In this document: positions 11,346 to 23,119 of the stretch, piece by piece | How positions within the stretch are numbered: position 1 is the stretch's first letter | How the letters are laid out: each line of letters starts with the position of its first letter | Assembly (NCBI GenBank): GCA_023213395.1 | Contig: CM041465.1 | Location: 139,259,741-139,323,740, forward strand | DNA from: Cycas panzhihuaensis | Lineage: Eukaryota; Cycadophyta | Direction of reading: 5' to 3' | DNA: 64,000 nucleotides | Position numbers and translations under genes: made by a program | Notes under the pieces: generated by a model | Told to the model about the DNA's origin: nothing | Seen by the model: the letters and a program-made list of their open reading frames with translations, nothing else | Database searches by the model: none

Positions 11346-12530
11346 TCATATAGCAGACCATATTTGTTGATCATCTTCAGGTACCTCAACACTCATACTA
11401 TAGCCTATCAGTGATTCTACTTAAGATTTATCATGAATCTTATAAGAATGCTAATAGAATGTGCTATATTTATCCTTATGTTGGTAGTATAGATGAGACT
11501 ACCTACAAGTTGCCTATAGAGTGTTATGTCAACCTTCCTAATGTCACCATTAGCTAAGAGTTTAACATTAGGTTCCACAGGTATAACCATTGGTTAAGTA
11601 TCTTCCAATTAAAACTTTATCAGAAGATTGTTGATATATTTTTCTTAGGAGAGAAAGATTTTATCATTCTTTTGAGTTACTTCAATTCCCAAGTAATATT
11701 TCATCAATTCAAGGTCAGATAATTCAAAAGTTTTAGTAAGGCCCTTCTTCAACTGGTTGATTACCTGTTCATTATTCCCTACTATTAGCAATATCATCCA
11801 TGAAGATTAAGAGGTAAGTGACTTTATCATTTTGGTACTTGATGAATAGTATTGCATCAATATCTTGATAGTCACAAACTTCATATTCAAGTTGCCTCAT
11901 TCTTTTAGATAACTTTGTAAACCAAGCACGAGGGGCTTGTTTCAAACTATATAAGGACTTTTTGAGCTTGCAAACCTTATCCTCTTGACTGGCAATCTTG
12001 TATCCTTTTATCTGAGCCCTGTCAATCTCTTCTTTAAGGTACCCATTAAGAAATGTAATTTTAACATTGAGTTGGTGGATTTTCCAACCCTGTTAAGTAA
12101 CCACGGCTATAAGAGTTCTGATTGTAAGCCACTTGGTTGTAGGAACAAAGATTTTAGTGTAGTTGATGTCTTCCCTTTGTGTAAATCCTTTTTCTACCAA
12201 CCTTATGTTGTGTTTTTCTAGGGTGCAATCTGATCTATACTTATTTTTTAACACCCATTTATTTTGTACTACCTTTCTTCCAAGTGGTAGATCAAAAAAC
12301 TTCCATGTATTGTCATTGATAAGAGATTAGTACTCTTGATTCATGGAATTTCTCCAAGCTACATGCTTTACAACTTCTTGGTATATTAGGGGCTCTATAT
12401 TAAGAGCAAGATACAATTCTACTAGTTTAAGCTTAATGGAAAGTGATTCATGCATCCTTTCTCTATGGGCATTTCTAATGCCAGTTTTTCCTACCTCATC
12501 TGGTCGCATATCCTTATGTAGTTGGTAGGA
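11346..12530 (-). pseudogene. pol: Copia B reverse transcriptase remnant
   Basis: RT would copy the element RNA. On the minus strand 12509-12327 is open and leads into WRNSMNQEY. Then come VLKNKYRSDCTLEKHN, FVPTTKW, FLNGYLKEEI and SLYSLKQAPRAWF. The polymerase site reads YLLIFMDDI at 11791-11817, FMDD where copia usually has YVDD; A has FVDD at the same place. There are a few stops, and the frame is preserved over long stretches. Confidence 0.85.
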
Positions 12531-12769
12531 TTCACGAAAACCTTAAGCTGGGAATGAGGTTTTCATTTCCATAGCCTCTTAGTCTTTGTTTTGATCTTAA
12601 AAAGAATCATGTGAAATGTCTAGCATAGAGGAAGTAGAGAAGATGAGGCAACCACTGATGTTAGAGAAGATGGTCCTTTTGCTATGGATTTATCTTTATC
12701 AACTTGGTTGTTCTCAAATGATGGTGCTAGATGTGCATACATTAGTTAAGAGTCATAACTTGTATCCTC

Positions 12770-13900
12770 TAGGGCTCTATTGTTAGATTCCAAGATTTTG
12801 AGTAACTGTTAAACATCTCCTCCCATAATTTTTGGAATTTAGATATCAAATTTAGTAGCATCATTAAATTGATATGAAGGTGTCTCAGAGTCAAGTATGG
12901 ACAATTGATCTTTAGTCTATGTAAAGATAACATCTCTAATGATGATGATTTTGTATTATAAAGGTAGAAAAACCTTGTAGCCCTTTTGTCCATAAGGCAT
13001 CTGACAAAGATACCTTTGAGGGCTCTATCCTAGAGCTTATTTTAGTGTTCCTCCAGAATGTGAGCATAACATATAGAGCCAAAAATTTTGAAGTGGGAGA
13101 TAAAGGGGATTTATCCATACCATATTTCATATGGAGAGGGGTCAAGCTTGGAGGAATTAATAGTGTTGATGTAATACATAGCAATTGAGATAGCCTCGGC
13201 CCAAAGATAAATAGGGATATTCTTATATATTAGCATAGCACGAGCCATATTCATGATAGTCATATTTATGTACTCGATAACTCTATTTTGTTGGGGTGTA
13301 CCTACAACACTATTATGATATTTGATCCCATGGTGATATAGGTACGATTCAAACTTATTAGAGGTGTACTCACCATCATTATCAATCCTAAGTATTTTGA
13401 TCTTGAATCCAGATTTATTTTCTATGCGGGCCTTAAAAGCTTAAAACACAAAAAAAGCTTTATCTTTCTTTGTAAGAAAAGTAACCTATACGTTCTTATA
13501 AAATCATCAATAAAAGTAATATAGTACCACTTCTATTTGAGAGAAGGGATGGGCATAGGACCATATATATCTAAGTGTACAAGTTGTAAAGGTTGGCTAG
13601 ATTTCCATCGACTCTAAGAAAAGGGTTGTCTTTAAGATTTAACAATGGTACATGCTTCACATTTACAAGGATTAGAAGAGAGCGTAAGAATACTAGGAAG
13701 AGTGGCATGTAGTTCTCTTAAATGATCAATTTTGATATGGCTCATACAAGCATGCCATAGGTCTACTTGGGATAACTTTTGAGGAGTTAGGGTTGTGGTA
13801 AAAGTAAAGTCATCATTAACATAATTGGCTTCAGAGGATGGTGAGTCAATTAGGTAAAAACATTTGCCATCAAAATTTCTAGTCACAACCACAATATTTG
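12770..13900 (-). pseudogene. pol: Copia B integrase remnant
   Basis: Minus-strand 13892-13632 is an 86-codon open stretch with the zinc domain: LWHACMSHIKI, then CKCEACTIVKS. The core follows with LVHLDIYGPMPIPSLKQ and YITFIDDF near 13500-13580. After frameshifts the C-terminal half reads as the open stretch 13184-12936 (VMLTFWRNTKISSRIEPSK), which corresponds to the copia region where the protein is compared with its 'face' residues. Dead by frameshifts. Confidence 0.8.
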
Positions 13901-14240
13901 AAGAAGGGTGAATGACATAAAGAGTTTAATTATTTACAGTTACACTCAGATAAAATCCACAAGAGATAAGGATAGAAAGGGAAGTGGGTTCTGCTTCAAA
14001 GTAGGAATATATAAAACATTAACAAGGGTAAAATCTAGAAGGCTTGGGAGTTTCAGGCAAATAGTTCTAAGTCCTTTAACTGGTTGAGATGATTTGTCAG
14101 CCATGTGTACAACACAATGAACTTCAGATTCAAAATCCTAAAAGAACTAGCAATGACAAGTCATATGTTATATTACTCTAGTATCCATGATCCAATATGA
14201 AGTATTTGAGGTGGCACTATTTACAACTCCAAGTGGTGAA
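13901..14240 (-). pseudogene. pol: Copia B protease remnant
   Basis: Minus-strand SWIMDTRVI*HMTC lies near 14190, where copia proteases have a D-S-G-A-x-x-H-M site. It is followed by VHMADKSSQPVKGLRTI and VNVLYIPTLKQN near 14010-14040. It aligns with A 9370-9590. The active-site Ser-Gly is replaced and the frame is broken. Confidence 0.7.
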
Positions 14241-14379
14241 GGCAAAAGTGAATAAGCATAATCACAATAAGCTTTAATATACTTAGTGGATCTGTTAATA
14301 ACATTTAATGAAGTGGTCCCAATTCTTTGAAGGTATACATAAGTAAATTACATTCCACAAAAAGTATCTTTAAAAGAAG

Positions 14380-15500
14380 TATTATCAACATTATATGCAC
14401 CATATCACTATTGATAGCTTAGTAGTTTGTTAGTGATAGTTCTGTAATTTTTGGTATAGTGTCCTTTTCTATGACACCTTTAACATACAATTATTTAATT
14501 TCTAGTCCCACAAGAAGTATTTGGTTGGCTGGATTATCTTTGATTGCTGGATTTAGGTCTAGGTTGATTATTTTGGCTTTGGCCTTAAGACTGCTTTTGT
14601 TAGAGTTGAGGAGCTCGTTGACCATGAGGACATTGTCCTTGTTGTCTACCTCTACCTCTCCTATGGGAATTACCACCTCTATGAGATGATTGACTTTGAT
14701 TTTTGGTATAAAAAAGATCTTCTTCCACTTCAAAAGTAGCATTGGCTAGATATGATGTAGTAGCAAAGTTGGTATCAAAGGTCTTATCAAATTCGATAAA
14801 CTTGTTAGCAAGAGCCTCAAAGTTTAAAGTCTTCAAAGTGCCACTAGATTGAAGACTTCCCAATAGATTTTTATAATCTGGGATATGGAGATATGACTTA
14901 ATCAAGAAAGTCCATGTAATATATTGAGTCTTGAAATCTTTATCGATGGCTTGCTTGATTTGACAAAGGAGATTAATTGTCTCACTTCTGTATCCTTTCT
15001 GTATTTTTAATTTATTCATATTTAGTACTAAGTGAACAAATTCTGAGTTTGATTTAGTATCAAAGTTCTTCTTAAAAACTTCAAGAAATTTCCATACTGT
15101 ATCATATATGGCTTCATCAACAAGATTATATAGGGAATAATTAGTAATAAGAAGTATCCCTATATGGATTTTATCATCATCAAGTTTCCATCAGAGTTTG
15201 GCTATAGCTTCAATAGGAGGAGTTGAAGGAGTTCCTCCAAAGGTAGTTATGGTAGTAGTGGTAGCAGCAACAATTGGTATAAGTTACAGGTGATCTCTCC
15301 AAATACCTTCATAATTTGTAGTATTTTTAACACTAGTGAACCACATGTCCCAATTTTCTTTCCTTTTAACAATGTAGTTTATATTTTTCTTGAACTGTGA
15401 AGACACAGTATCTTTTGAGAAGGGAAGAAATAAACAAGGGACTATAAAAGTGATGTCAATAAATGACCAATCACTATTTACAAATGGGACATGCAATGAA
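14380..15500 (-). pseudogene. gag: Copia B gag, largely open
   Basis: The best preserved part of B. Minus-strand 15019-14600 is open for 139 codons and the same protein continues upstream to about 15460 (KKNINYIVKRKENWDMWF). It contains the UBN2-type capsid region, then an Arg/Gly/Gln-rich linker (GGNSHRRGRGRQQGQ) and a zinc-knuckle region, C*RCHRKGHYTKNY (about 14440-14480), whose last Cys is changed. The Arg/Gly-rich linker fits nucleic-acid binding. Confidence 0.8.
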
Positions 15501-16663
15501 GTGGTATAGCATAAGGAAGAAAAAGTGAGAATAGTTGCTCAAAGATGAAGGGAGCAACTTAGAGAAAAGTCATAAACACTTGTGATAAATATTAATCTGA
15601 TATAGTAGGAATATTAGAAGTACTATGATGAAAATTGGCCATTAACACTTGTGGAAAATATTAACCTGATACAGGAGGAATATGACAAGTACTATGATTG
15701 AGATTATACTATGGATCGCTTTTTACAAATAAGTAAATAACCAATATATAAGATTGTAGGCCAATGTGGAAGCTGATATGATTGAGTATACACAACTTGA
15801 AACTCAAATGTAGGATGTATAATAAACCTAATAACCTCTAATTTGTGTCCAACATATACTTGAGGTTATTGAAGGGATGCCTAAACTTCTAGTAAAATTA
15901 AGTTGGCCTTCACCCATAATACCCGTAATTATACTTGGTGATGAAATCCAAATCAGAATAGAGCCCAAGTACTCCTAATCCCCACCTAGTTCACCAATGA
16001 GTAGTTATATACCTTCTCTGAAGAGTGGTATATGCATACCCATGGCTATGATAGATATTAGACTAGGTATATTTTAATCTTGTATTAAAGTTTCAGCTTT
16101 TTCGGTTGTTATCAGGATGATCTCTAATTGAAGCATGATGATATGACTAATTAAACCTTACTAATATTCTAGTTCAGTCCAGTCCCAACTTAAAACCTAT
16201 ATCTCCTTTATGGCATCACATTCTACCAACTAAGGTATCTCAACCTTGGTGAGTATATGGACAGGTACAAGATTCCAAAAAATATTATACTTGATGCATT
16301 CCTTTTAGGAAGAGTGAAAAGATTATCGAATTTATATCAAACATATATATAATTAAAAATAGAGTGCTTTGGGAGTGTTTTTGAAGTACTTGCTTGGAGT
16401 ACCTTTGGAGTGCTTGCTTTAAGTGATTTTGGAGTGCTAAAATGAAATGCTAATAAGTAAGTGAGGACATTAAATATTGCTCTGATTTAGGTTTTTTTTT
16501 TACTTACTTTTATAATAGTCTTTGAAGTCTTTAAAAAAAGAGAGAAATTTTCTTCACTTTTTGTTTTTAAACAAAAAAGTAGTCTTCACTAAACTAGCAA
16601 TAACTTTCTCCCACAATAATAAAATTAAGTGCCAATTTTTGTGATGCAAAGTAGACTTAGAGC
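15501..16663 (-). other. Leader of copia B, gag-proximal part
   Basis: Minus-strand untranslated leader, homologous at about 15800-16130 to A 8080-8380. It holds a short tandem repetition of a TTTGGAGTGCTT-like unit (16365-16440). It ends at 16663, where foreign DNA starts; the leader resumes at 22341. Confidence 0.6.
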
Positions 16664-17485
16664 GGTCGATCCATTCCTTGTGGGAGAGTCAAGGTACTAA
16701 ATAATGATTTTTTTTTCTCATTAGTACCTATTCTCATTTGATTTACATTTAGTTACTTTACTTTTTGGGGGTAGATAACACTGCAATTGGGCAGCTACCC
16801 TAACACTGCCACCATGCAGTTCTCTTTTGCATTTAGATAGAGACCCTATGTCAGGGGTCTATAAATATCACGAGGATCTGTCGTTTTGGGCTAAGCGCAT
16901 TGTGGCTTTTCTGTCCCTTGCATGAAGGACTAGAGATCACACTCCTGAATCAAGCCTTAGATAGAACTCAGCTACAGAATTGTGCCTCCATGTACCTCGG
17001 GGTATATAGGAGGACCCCCTAGATAGGCCTTCCTAGTATAGGTAACCATAGGAAACCTATTGACCATCTATAATTTGTAGTGCACGGGTAAGCGGTTAGC
17101 CCCAGGAAGTTACTCTCTACATACCCTAGAGATGGGGTAGTACAACTTCATAGTAGAGTATTTGTCTCTGTAAGTTTATACTATTTATATCTGGGATAAG
17201 TATATCAGAGGGCCTACAAACCAGACAAGCCCATACCTAGCGTACCTGGTTAGTCTATTAGTGGGTTGTGTGCACTTAGTCAGTCAGTGTGTCAGTTATC
17301 ATCTATTTGTTAAATCGAGTGTGTTTAGCCAGTTTGTCATCAGTTCATGCGCACATAGTCTATCAGCCAACCAGTGCCCAAAAAAGTAAAAAAGCAAAAA
17401 ATAAAAAGCAAAAAAAAAAGAAAAAAGTAAAAAGCAAAAAAAAAAAAAAAAAAAAAACTCCATATTGCCTCATTGTAAAATATTG
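16664..17485 (+). other. Segment of unknown origin where the 5' LTR of C is expected
   Basis: It is richer in GC than the B leader around it. It holds a TATA-like GTCTATAAATATC (about 16858-16870) and ends in an A-rich tract interrupted by AAGC/AAGT (17384-17457). It shares no clear similarity with the 3' LTR of C apart from a short CCTAACACTGC. It could be the LTR/leader of another element joined by recombination, or a retroposed sequence with its poly(A). Confidence 0.5.
17384..17457 (+). repeat. A-rich tract
   Basis: About 75 bp of A runs broken by AAGC and AAGT, ending in about 23 consecutive A. It lies just before the gag of C. Confidence 0.8.
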
Positions 17486-17492
17486 GGGATAA

Positions 17493-18500
17493 TTGTCTAT
17501 AGACACCTCGTCAAATCCTTTTCAGTCACATTTACCAACCAAGATTCAACTTAGGTCTTGTGGACTAATGACCCCTAAGATGAACCCAAGTTGGACTCAA
17601 GATCTCAATGATGATGTTTCACAACTTCGAGAAGATATATTACAAATCCAAAATGACTTCAATGAAAATTTTGAAGCAGTAATGCTAGAGCTCACATCCA
17701 TGAAACCTCTTAAGGAAGAAAAGAGTGACCTTGATGATACTACTCACATAGGTGGGGCTCACTTTGCTAAAGAATATGAAGGTAATGATGGTAGGCACTT
17801 TCGTCCAAACTTCCTTCCCAAGGTAGAAATCAAGAAGTTCAATGGCACAGATGTACGTACCTGGATCACCCAAATAGAATAATACTTTTCTCTTTATCAA
17901 GTTCTAGTAGATAAGAAGATCCCTCTTGCTTCTCTACACATAGAAACTGAACTCTACCAATGGTACTAATGGGTTATGAAAATAATTGGTGGGCTTAGTT
18001 ATCAATGGGAGGGTTTTGTTAAGGATCTTATAGCTCAATATGACAGTACCTTAGATCAGGACCACTTTAACCAGTTAGCTAAAGTTAGACAGGAGGGTAT
18101 TGTTTCAGCTTATACAGTAGAATACCAACGTCTCTCCACAAGGGTTGATGGTCTTTGTCAAGATAAATTACTTGAGTTATACATTAGTGGGTTACGAGAT
18201 GACATTAGACATGAGTCGCGACTCTTAAAACCTGATAACATCTCTACAACTATTAATTTTTCTTGACATATTGAAGCAAAAAATAAGGCATCCTGACCCT
18301 CCCAACGAACATTTCTAGAAAAGTGACCATAATTTTAAGCTCTTGGTGTATGACGAATGACTTCCCAAGAGATGGATGAGAAACGATTGTAAGGGTTATG
18401 TTTTTGTTGTAACCAAAAGTGAAATAAAGACTATAAGTGTCCTGAACGATGCTTATTCATAATTGAGGATGTTCAAGATGAGGAACCAGTAGAAGAAGCC
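17493..18500 (+). pseudogene. gag: Chromovirus C gag
   Basis: Capsid protein. The open stretches 17493-17882 and 17976-18266 lie in one frame. They contain FRPNFLPKVEIKKFNGTDV and WEGFVKDLIAQYD, typical of the Ty3/gypsy retrotrans_gag domain, and end in the LYISGLRDDIRHE segment. A zinc-knuckle remnant (KDYKCPERC) lies near 18430-18455. Stops such as the TAA at 17880 sit where Gln is expected. An acidic stretch (PPEEEEEDTAT, about 18531-18560) links to protease. Confidence 0.8.
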
Positions 18501-18559
18501 TCATTAGAGCCAAAAAATAATGATTGTGACCCACCTGAGGAGGAAGAAGAAGATACTGC

Positions 18560-18960
18560 TACTATATCTGTGCATGCCCTAGCTGGAATTGCAGCCCCTC
18601 AGACACTCAAACTTATTAGGTACATTGAGAAAAGGAAGGTGGTTGTCCTCATAGATTCTGGGAGCATCCATAATTTCATTAACTAGAGACTTGCTGAAGA
18701 ACTCAACTGTTTTCTATATCTTGTCAAAAATTTTTAGGTTATGGTGGCTAATGGAGGGACACTTACTTATGGGGGAAAATGTCACAATATCAAGTTGCAA
18801 ATGGGTGACTATCACCTCTCCACTTCTATGTATGCCATTCCCATTGGAGGAGTTGATGTTGTATTAGGGGTACAATGGCTCAAACCACTAGGGACCATTC
18901 AACTAAATATATAAGAGCTCTTCATCCGATTTACTTATGAAGGAATTGACTATCAATTGA
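18560..18960 (+). pseudogene. pol: Chromovirus C protease
   Basis: Aspartic protease. The active site reads VVLIDSGSIHNFI (about 18640-18680), the D-S-G-S-x-H-N-F-I form usual in plant chromoviruses. GGVDVVLGVQWLKPLG (about 18846-18895) is the conserved flap-to-end segment. Interrupted by stops at former Trp or Gln positions. Confidence 0.85.
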
Positions 18961-19229
18961 ATGGGATCATTCCTCCATTGACCCAAATCATCAGCTCACA
19001 TCATATGGAGAGGCTTGTTAAAAAGGGTGGTATAGGAATCATTGCCAAATGTTATGCTCTAGAAGGTCAAGAACTTCCAACAGAAGGGGACATTCTCCAA
19101 GATGATGGTATACCAAATGACTTAAAATTGGTACTTCACTTCCATAACTAGGTCTTTTAGGATATTTCTCAAGGTCTTCCCCTAGTACGTGACCAAGATC
19201 ATAGCATTGACCTGGTAGCTGGAAGTAAT

Positions 19230-19985
19230 CCTCCTTGTATTTGACTATACCGGTACCCCTACTAGCAAAAGAATGAAATTGAATGACTAGTTCAAGAACT
19301 CCTTAATGCTAGTATTATTAGGGAAAGTAAAAGTACTTTTTCTGCCCCGGTGATTTTAGTAAGAAAAAAGGATGACTCATTTCGCATGTGTGTAGACTAG
19401 CGTGAGCTCAATAAGATAACCATCAAGGATAAGTTTCCTATACCAATCATTGATGAACTCTTGGATGAACTCCATGGAGCAATGTTCTTCACATCATTGG
19501 ACTTGCAGTCAGGATACCATCAAATCAGGATCAAAGTAGAGGATGTTCATAAAACTGTATTTTATACACATGAAGGTCACCATGAATTTTAGTCATGCCA
19601 TTTGGCTTGACTAATGCCCCATCCACCTTTCAAGGGCTTATGAATAAACTCTTTCAGCCTTACTTAAGGAAGTTCATGTTAGTCTTTTTTGATGACACTT
19701 TAATCTTCAGTTGCACGTGGGAAGAGCATCTTCAGCATGTTGATAAGGCATTACAGGTGCTTGCAGACAACCAGCTTTATGCAAAAAAATCAAAATGTCA
19801 ATTTAGGTAAATAGAAATAGAATATTTGGGCCATATTATCTCTCAAGAAGGAGTTAAGGTGAATCCTAAGAAAATAGCAGTTATCACAAACTAGCCTAAA
19901 CCTAAAAACATCAAGGGCCTTCATGGATTATTAGGAATCACAGGATATTATCGAAAGTTTGTTTAAGGCTATGCAAGGATTGCTT
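19230..19985 (+). pseudogene. pol: Chromovirus C reverse transcriptase
   Basis: The segment reads SAPVILVRKKDDSFRMCVD*, then [32 protein letters not shown] and LVFFDDTLIF. FFDD is the polymerase site (about 19683-19698). A 1-nt deletion near 19588-19592 shifts the frame just before MPFGL. The thumb/connection region (YLGHIISQEGVKVNPKK, 19826-19875) is intact apart from stops. Open from 19595 to 19810. Confidence 0.9.
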
Positions 19986-19989
19986 CCCC

Positions 19990-20480
19990 TTTAATCAATT
20001 TGTTAAAAAAGGATTCCTTTCATTGGAATGATAAGGCCTCTGAAGCATTTGAACACCTAAAGCTGGCCTTAACTACCACACCAGTCCTTGCAATACCAGA
20101 CTTTACAAAGACCTTCACCATTGAATGTGATGCATCAGGGCAAGGCATTGGAGCAGTCTTAATGCAAGAAGGAAAACCTTTGGCCTTTGAAAGTCATCGA
20201 CTTACACTCAAGGAACAAGTCAAATCCACCTATGAGAAGGAGATGTTAGAAATTCTTCATGCAGTTAGGAAATGGCAATAATATTTATTGGGAACACATT
20301 TCCAAATTAAAACAGACCATGATAGCTTAAAATATTTCCTATCTCAAAGGATAGCATCTGAGAAACAATAAAAATGGGTCACTAAAATGCAAGCTTTTGA
20401 CTTTGAAATCGTATATAAAAAAGGCAAGGATAATATAGTTGATGATGCTTTATCTCGTAAGGAAGAAGGCTCTGCACTAT
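19990..20480 (+). pseudogene. pol: Chromovirus C RNase H
   Basis: The open stretch 20000-20281 contains IECDASGQGIGAVLMQEG (first Asp) and STYEKEMLEILHAVRKWQ (Glu). The later HDSLKYFL gives the third acidic residue, and NIVDDALSRKEE ends the domain near 20460. A single stop replaces the Gln after RKWQ. Retroviral-type DEDD layout in the standard gypsy position. Confidence 0.88.
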
Positions 20481-20629
20481 ATTCTATCACGACAGTCAAT
20501 CCCTCTTGGATAGCAGTCACCAAGCAAGAATGGGATGAGGACTCGTTTACAAAGCAGATCATTCAAGACCTTCAAGCTGGAGTAGGGCATTCAACCCATT
20601 ATACATGGTCTTCAAATATTCTCTAGTAT

Positions 20630-21540
20630 AAGAATCAAATATATATATGCCCTCACTCTAGCCTTAAGGAGCAAATTTTACATGATGCACATGCCTCTCC
20701 AACAGCAGGTCACTTGGGGTTCCTATGAACATACCACCACTTAAAACAGTCTTTCTTTTGGAAGGGACAAAAAGGAGATATAAAGAGATATGTTTCCTCA
20801 TGTGAAGTTTGTCAACGACATAAGACAGAAACAGTCAAGTCTCCAGGATTGTTGCAACCCCTTCCTATACCAAATCAATGATGGGAAGAAATTTCTATAG
20901 ACTTCATCATGGGTTTGCCCAAGTCAGAAGGAAAAGATGCTATATTGGTGGTTGTTGATAGGTTAACTAAATATGCTCATTTTTGTGGCATTCAGGCCAC
21001 ATATAAGGCAAAGCAAATTGCTGAGGTCTTTCTAAAGGATATACACAGGTTGCATGGCATGCCCAAATGCATAGTCAGTGATCGGGATCCTAAGTTTACC
21101 AGCAACTTCTAGATAGAACTCTTCCATCTACTTGGTACTAAACTGACAATGAGCTCAACCTACCATCCACAAACAAATGGATAAACTGAGGTGGTTAATA
21201 AGTGCCTTGAAGGATACCTTCGGTTTTATGCTTCAGATAAGCAGGGGTAGTGGTATCATTGGCTTCCTTTAGCAGAATGGTGGTATAATACAACCTATCA
21301 TGCATCAGTAGGAATGACTCCATTCCAAGCATTATATGGCTATGAACCACCCACACTTAAAAACTATGCCATAATCAATTCTAAGGTTCAAGCAGTCGAA
21401 GACCACATCCAACAAACAACAGAGATTCTTAAGCTACTCAAGGAAAATTTGAACTTTGCACAAAATCAGATGAAACAACAGGCAGATAAAGGGCAAAGTG
21501 AATGAGCGTTTCAACCAGGTGATTAGGTATACTTTTGGTT
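20630..21540 (+). pseudogene. pol: Chromovirus C integrase core
   Basis: Zinc domain HDAHASPTAGHLG and SSCEVCQRHK (20680-20825). The DDE core has [13 protein letters not shown] (about 20896-20933), [13 protein letters not shown] (open to 21112) and the Glu in TEVVNKCLEGYLR (about 21187-21225). Stops lie at the expected W and Q codons. The stretch after MTPFQALYGYEP (21314-21505) is open. Confidence 0.88.
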
Positions 21541-21930
21541 GCAACTGTATAAGTAGGAATCTCTCAAACAGAATGAGCAACATAAGTTACAACCTCAATT
21601 TTATGGGCCTTACAAAATTCTCAAGAAGATTGGTAAAGTTGCATATGCCTTGGACTTACCACCACTATCAAGGATCCATAATGTCTTTCATGTTTCATGT
21701 CTCAAGAAGGTAATTGGGAAACCAGTATAAGTTCAAATAGAATTACCTATATTAAATGAGGAGGGGCAACTTCAACTCATTCCAAAATGTATCATCGACC
21801 GAAAAATTCGACATCTATGATCCAGACAAATCATTGAGTATCTCATCAAATGGAAACAACTTTCGTGAGAAGATGCAACTTGGGAGAATGAATAATTTAT
21901 CTTAGAGCACCCTGAGATCACCAAGCTTTG
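21541..21930 (+). pseudogene. pol: Integrase GPY/F module and chromodomain of C
   Basis: [20 protein letters not shown] (about 21598-21660) is the GPY/F module. After VFHVSCLKK a chromodomain follows: IIEYLIKWKQLS*EDATWEN (about 21829-21890), with the aromatic residues of a methyl-lysine reader and one stop. Chromodomains of this class bind histone tails and bias insertion to heterochromatin; activity here is lost. Confidence 0.8.
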
Positions 21931-21959
21931 AGGGCAAAGCTTTTTTAAGGGGGGGACTT

Positions 21960-22340
21960 TGTTTGGGATCCAACCCCTAACTTACCTTCTCTTATATTCT
22001 CTTATATCTTGTACTTCTTCTCTCTCTTATATCTTTATTTCTTCTACTTCTTCCCTTTTCTTAATATCCCACATGCATAAGTAGAAGGTTGTGTAGTGGT
22101 CATTGAGTACTATATATATTCATGTAATATCCCACATGCATAAGGAGGAGGTTAAGTATTAAGCATAGAGCCATATATATATTTATGTAATCCTTAGAGT
22201 ATGGTATCTTAAATATCATTGTTATTTGCATGTAATTGGGAGGTTACCCTCTCGAAGGGTATTGCAATACAAGTGCTCTTTTGAAGTTATTTGCTTATTA
22301 TATTAGTGTGTAATTATTATTAAGGAGTGGTATCCTAACA
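21960..22340 (+). repeat. 3' LTR of chromovirus C
   Basis: It begins TGTTTGGGATCC after the polypurine tract AAGGGGGGGACTT (21947-21959) and ends GGTATCCTAACA. It contains a tandem duplication of about 65 bp, with both units starting TAATATCCCACATGCATAAG (about 22062 and 22126). The right junction is placed where the B leader resumes (CTGCATCTTTA). Confidence 0.8.
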
Positions 22341-23105
22341 CTGCATCTTTAGGAAGTGGAATCAAGTCCAAATAAGTTCTGCAAAATTTTTGATATTCCT
22401 GCAAAGTGGACAAAATACATTTTTCTAAAATTCTTACTAAAAATAACTATTATTCACTAAAATAGCAACAACTTTCTCATAGAGTAACAAAATTAGATGC
22501 TAGTTTTTGCACTAGAAATTAGACTCAGAGCCTCATCTTTAGTAATTAGAATTAGGTCAATTGGAGCTCTGTAGAATTTTTTGTAGACCTATGAATTCTA
22601 GCAAGTAGATTTTATTTCTGTAGAAAATATAGCTTGCAAATATCTCATCAACACGTGATACCATATGAAATTTTCATCATTTTTTATCACTAAGATCCCA
22701 ACATGGGTAAAGTGAGAGAATATAATGATGGATATTTTAAATGACTTTAAATTCTTAAAAAAAAAATAGGTAGAAGCTCCTCTTACAAACATTCTTCTAA
22801 ATGCTAGAAAAATTTCGGTATAATTTCCTCTTGTTAAATGGACAAAAAGAGGGGAAAGAAAAGAAGAATAAGATAGTATAAATGGCTACCAAAGGATTGA
22901 AATCCTTGGGCCTTAAAACTCCTTGTATTGTATTTCCAAACCTATGAAAGAGAAAGGAAAAGTAAATAATACGAAATATGCTATGATAAAAACTTAAAAA
23001 TATTTTCAAATCTACTTTCACAGTCTCCTTCACCATATGGATTATGGAGGAGAAGGAAGTGATGGCTCCATTATAAGTACAAGTAAGAAATATGAAGGAA
23101 GCAAT
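22341..23105 (-). other. Leader of copia B, LTR-proximal part
   Basis: Minus-strand untranslated leader. It carries an internal direct repeat: 22341-22400 resembles 22530-22590, and 22450-22520 resembles 16590-16660. Element C therefore entered one copy of a repeat whose other copy is intact. An open minus-strand run of 106 codons starts at the primer site and looks fortuitous. Confidence 0.6.
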
Positions 23106-23116
23106 CTCTAATACCA
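23106..23116 (-). promoter_or_regulatory. Primer-binding site of copia B
   Basis: Minus-strand TGGTATTAGAG lies three bases from the LTR. It is complementary to the initiator-Met tRNA 3' end, as usual for copia elements. Confidence 0.75.
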
Positions 23117-23119
23117 CAT

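Larger units (their letters stand above)
16664..22340 (+). mobile_element. Chromovirus C: Ty3/gypsy element in B leader
   Basis: Gag, protease, RT, RNase H, integrase and chromodomain follow in Ty3/gypsy order on the + strand, with a polypurine tract and a 3' LTR. No 5' LTR is present: 16664-17485 does not match the 3' LTR. The protein frame changes clearly once (1-nt deletion near 19590); other breaks are stop codons. The insertion point is recognisable because the B leader contains a second, uninterrupted copy of the target repeat (22435-22600). Confidence 0.88.

Noticed and set aside
22797-23117. 106-codon minus-strand frame beginning at the primer site of B
   Set aside because: The start codons overlap the tRNA primer site and the leader is not otherwise coding; the homologous A leader has no such frame.
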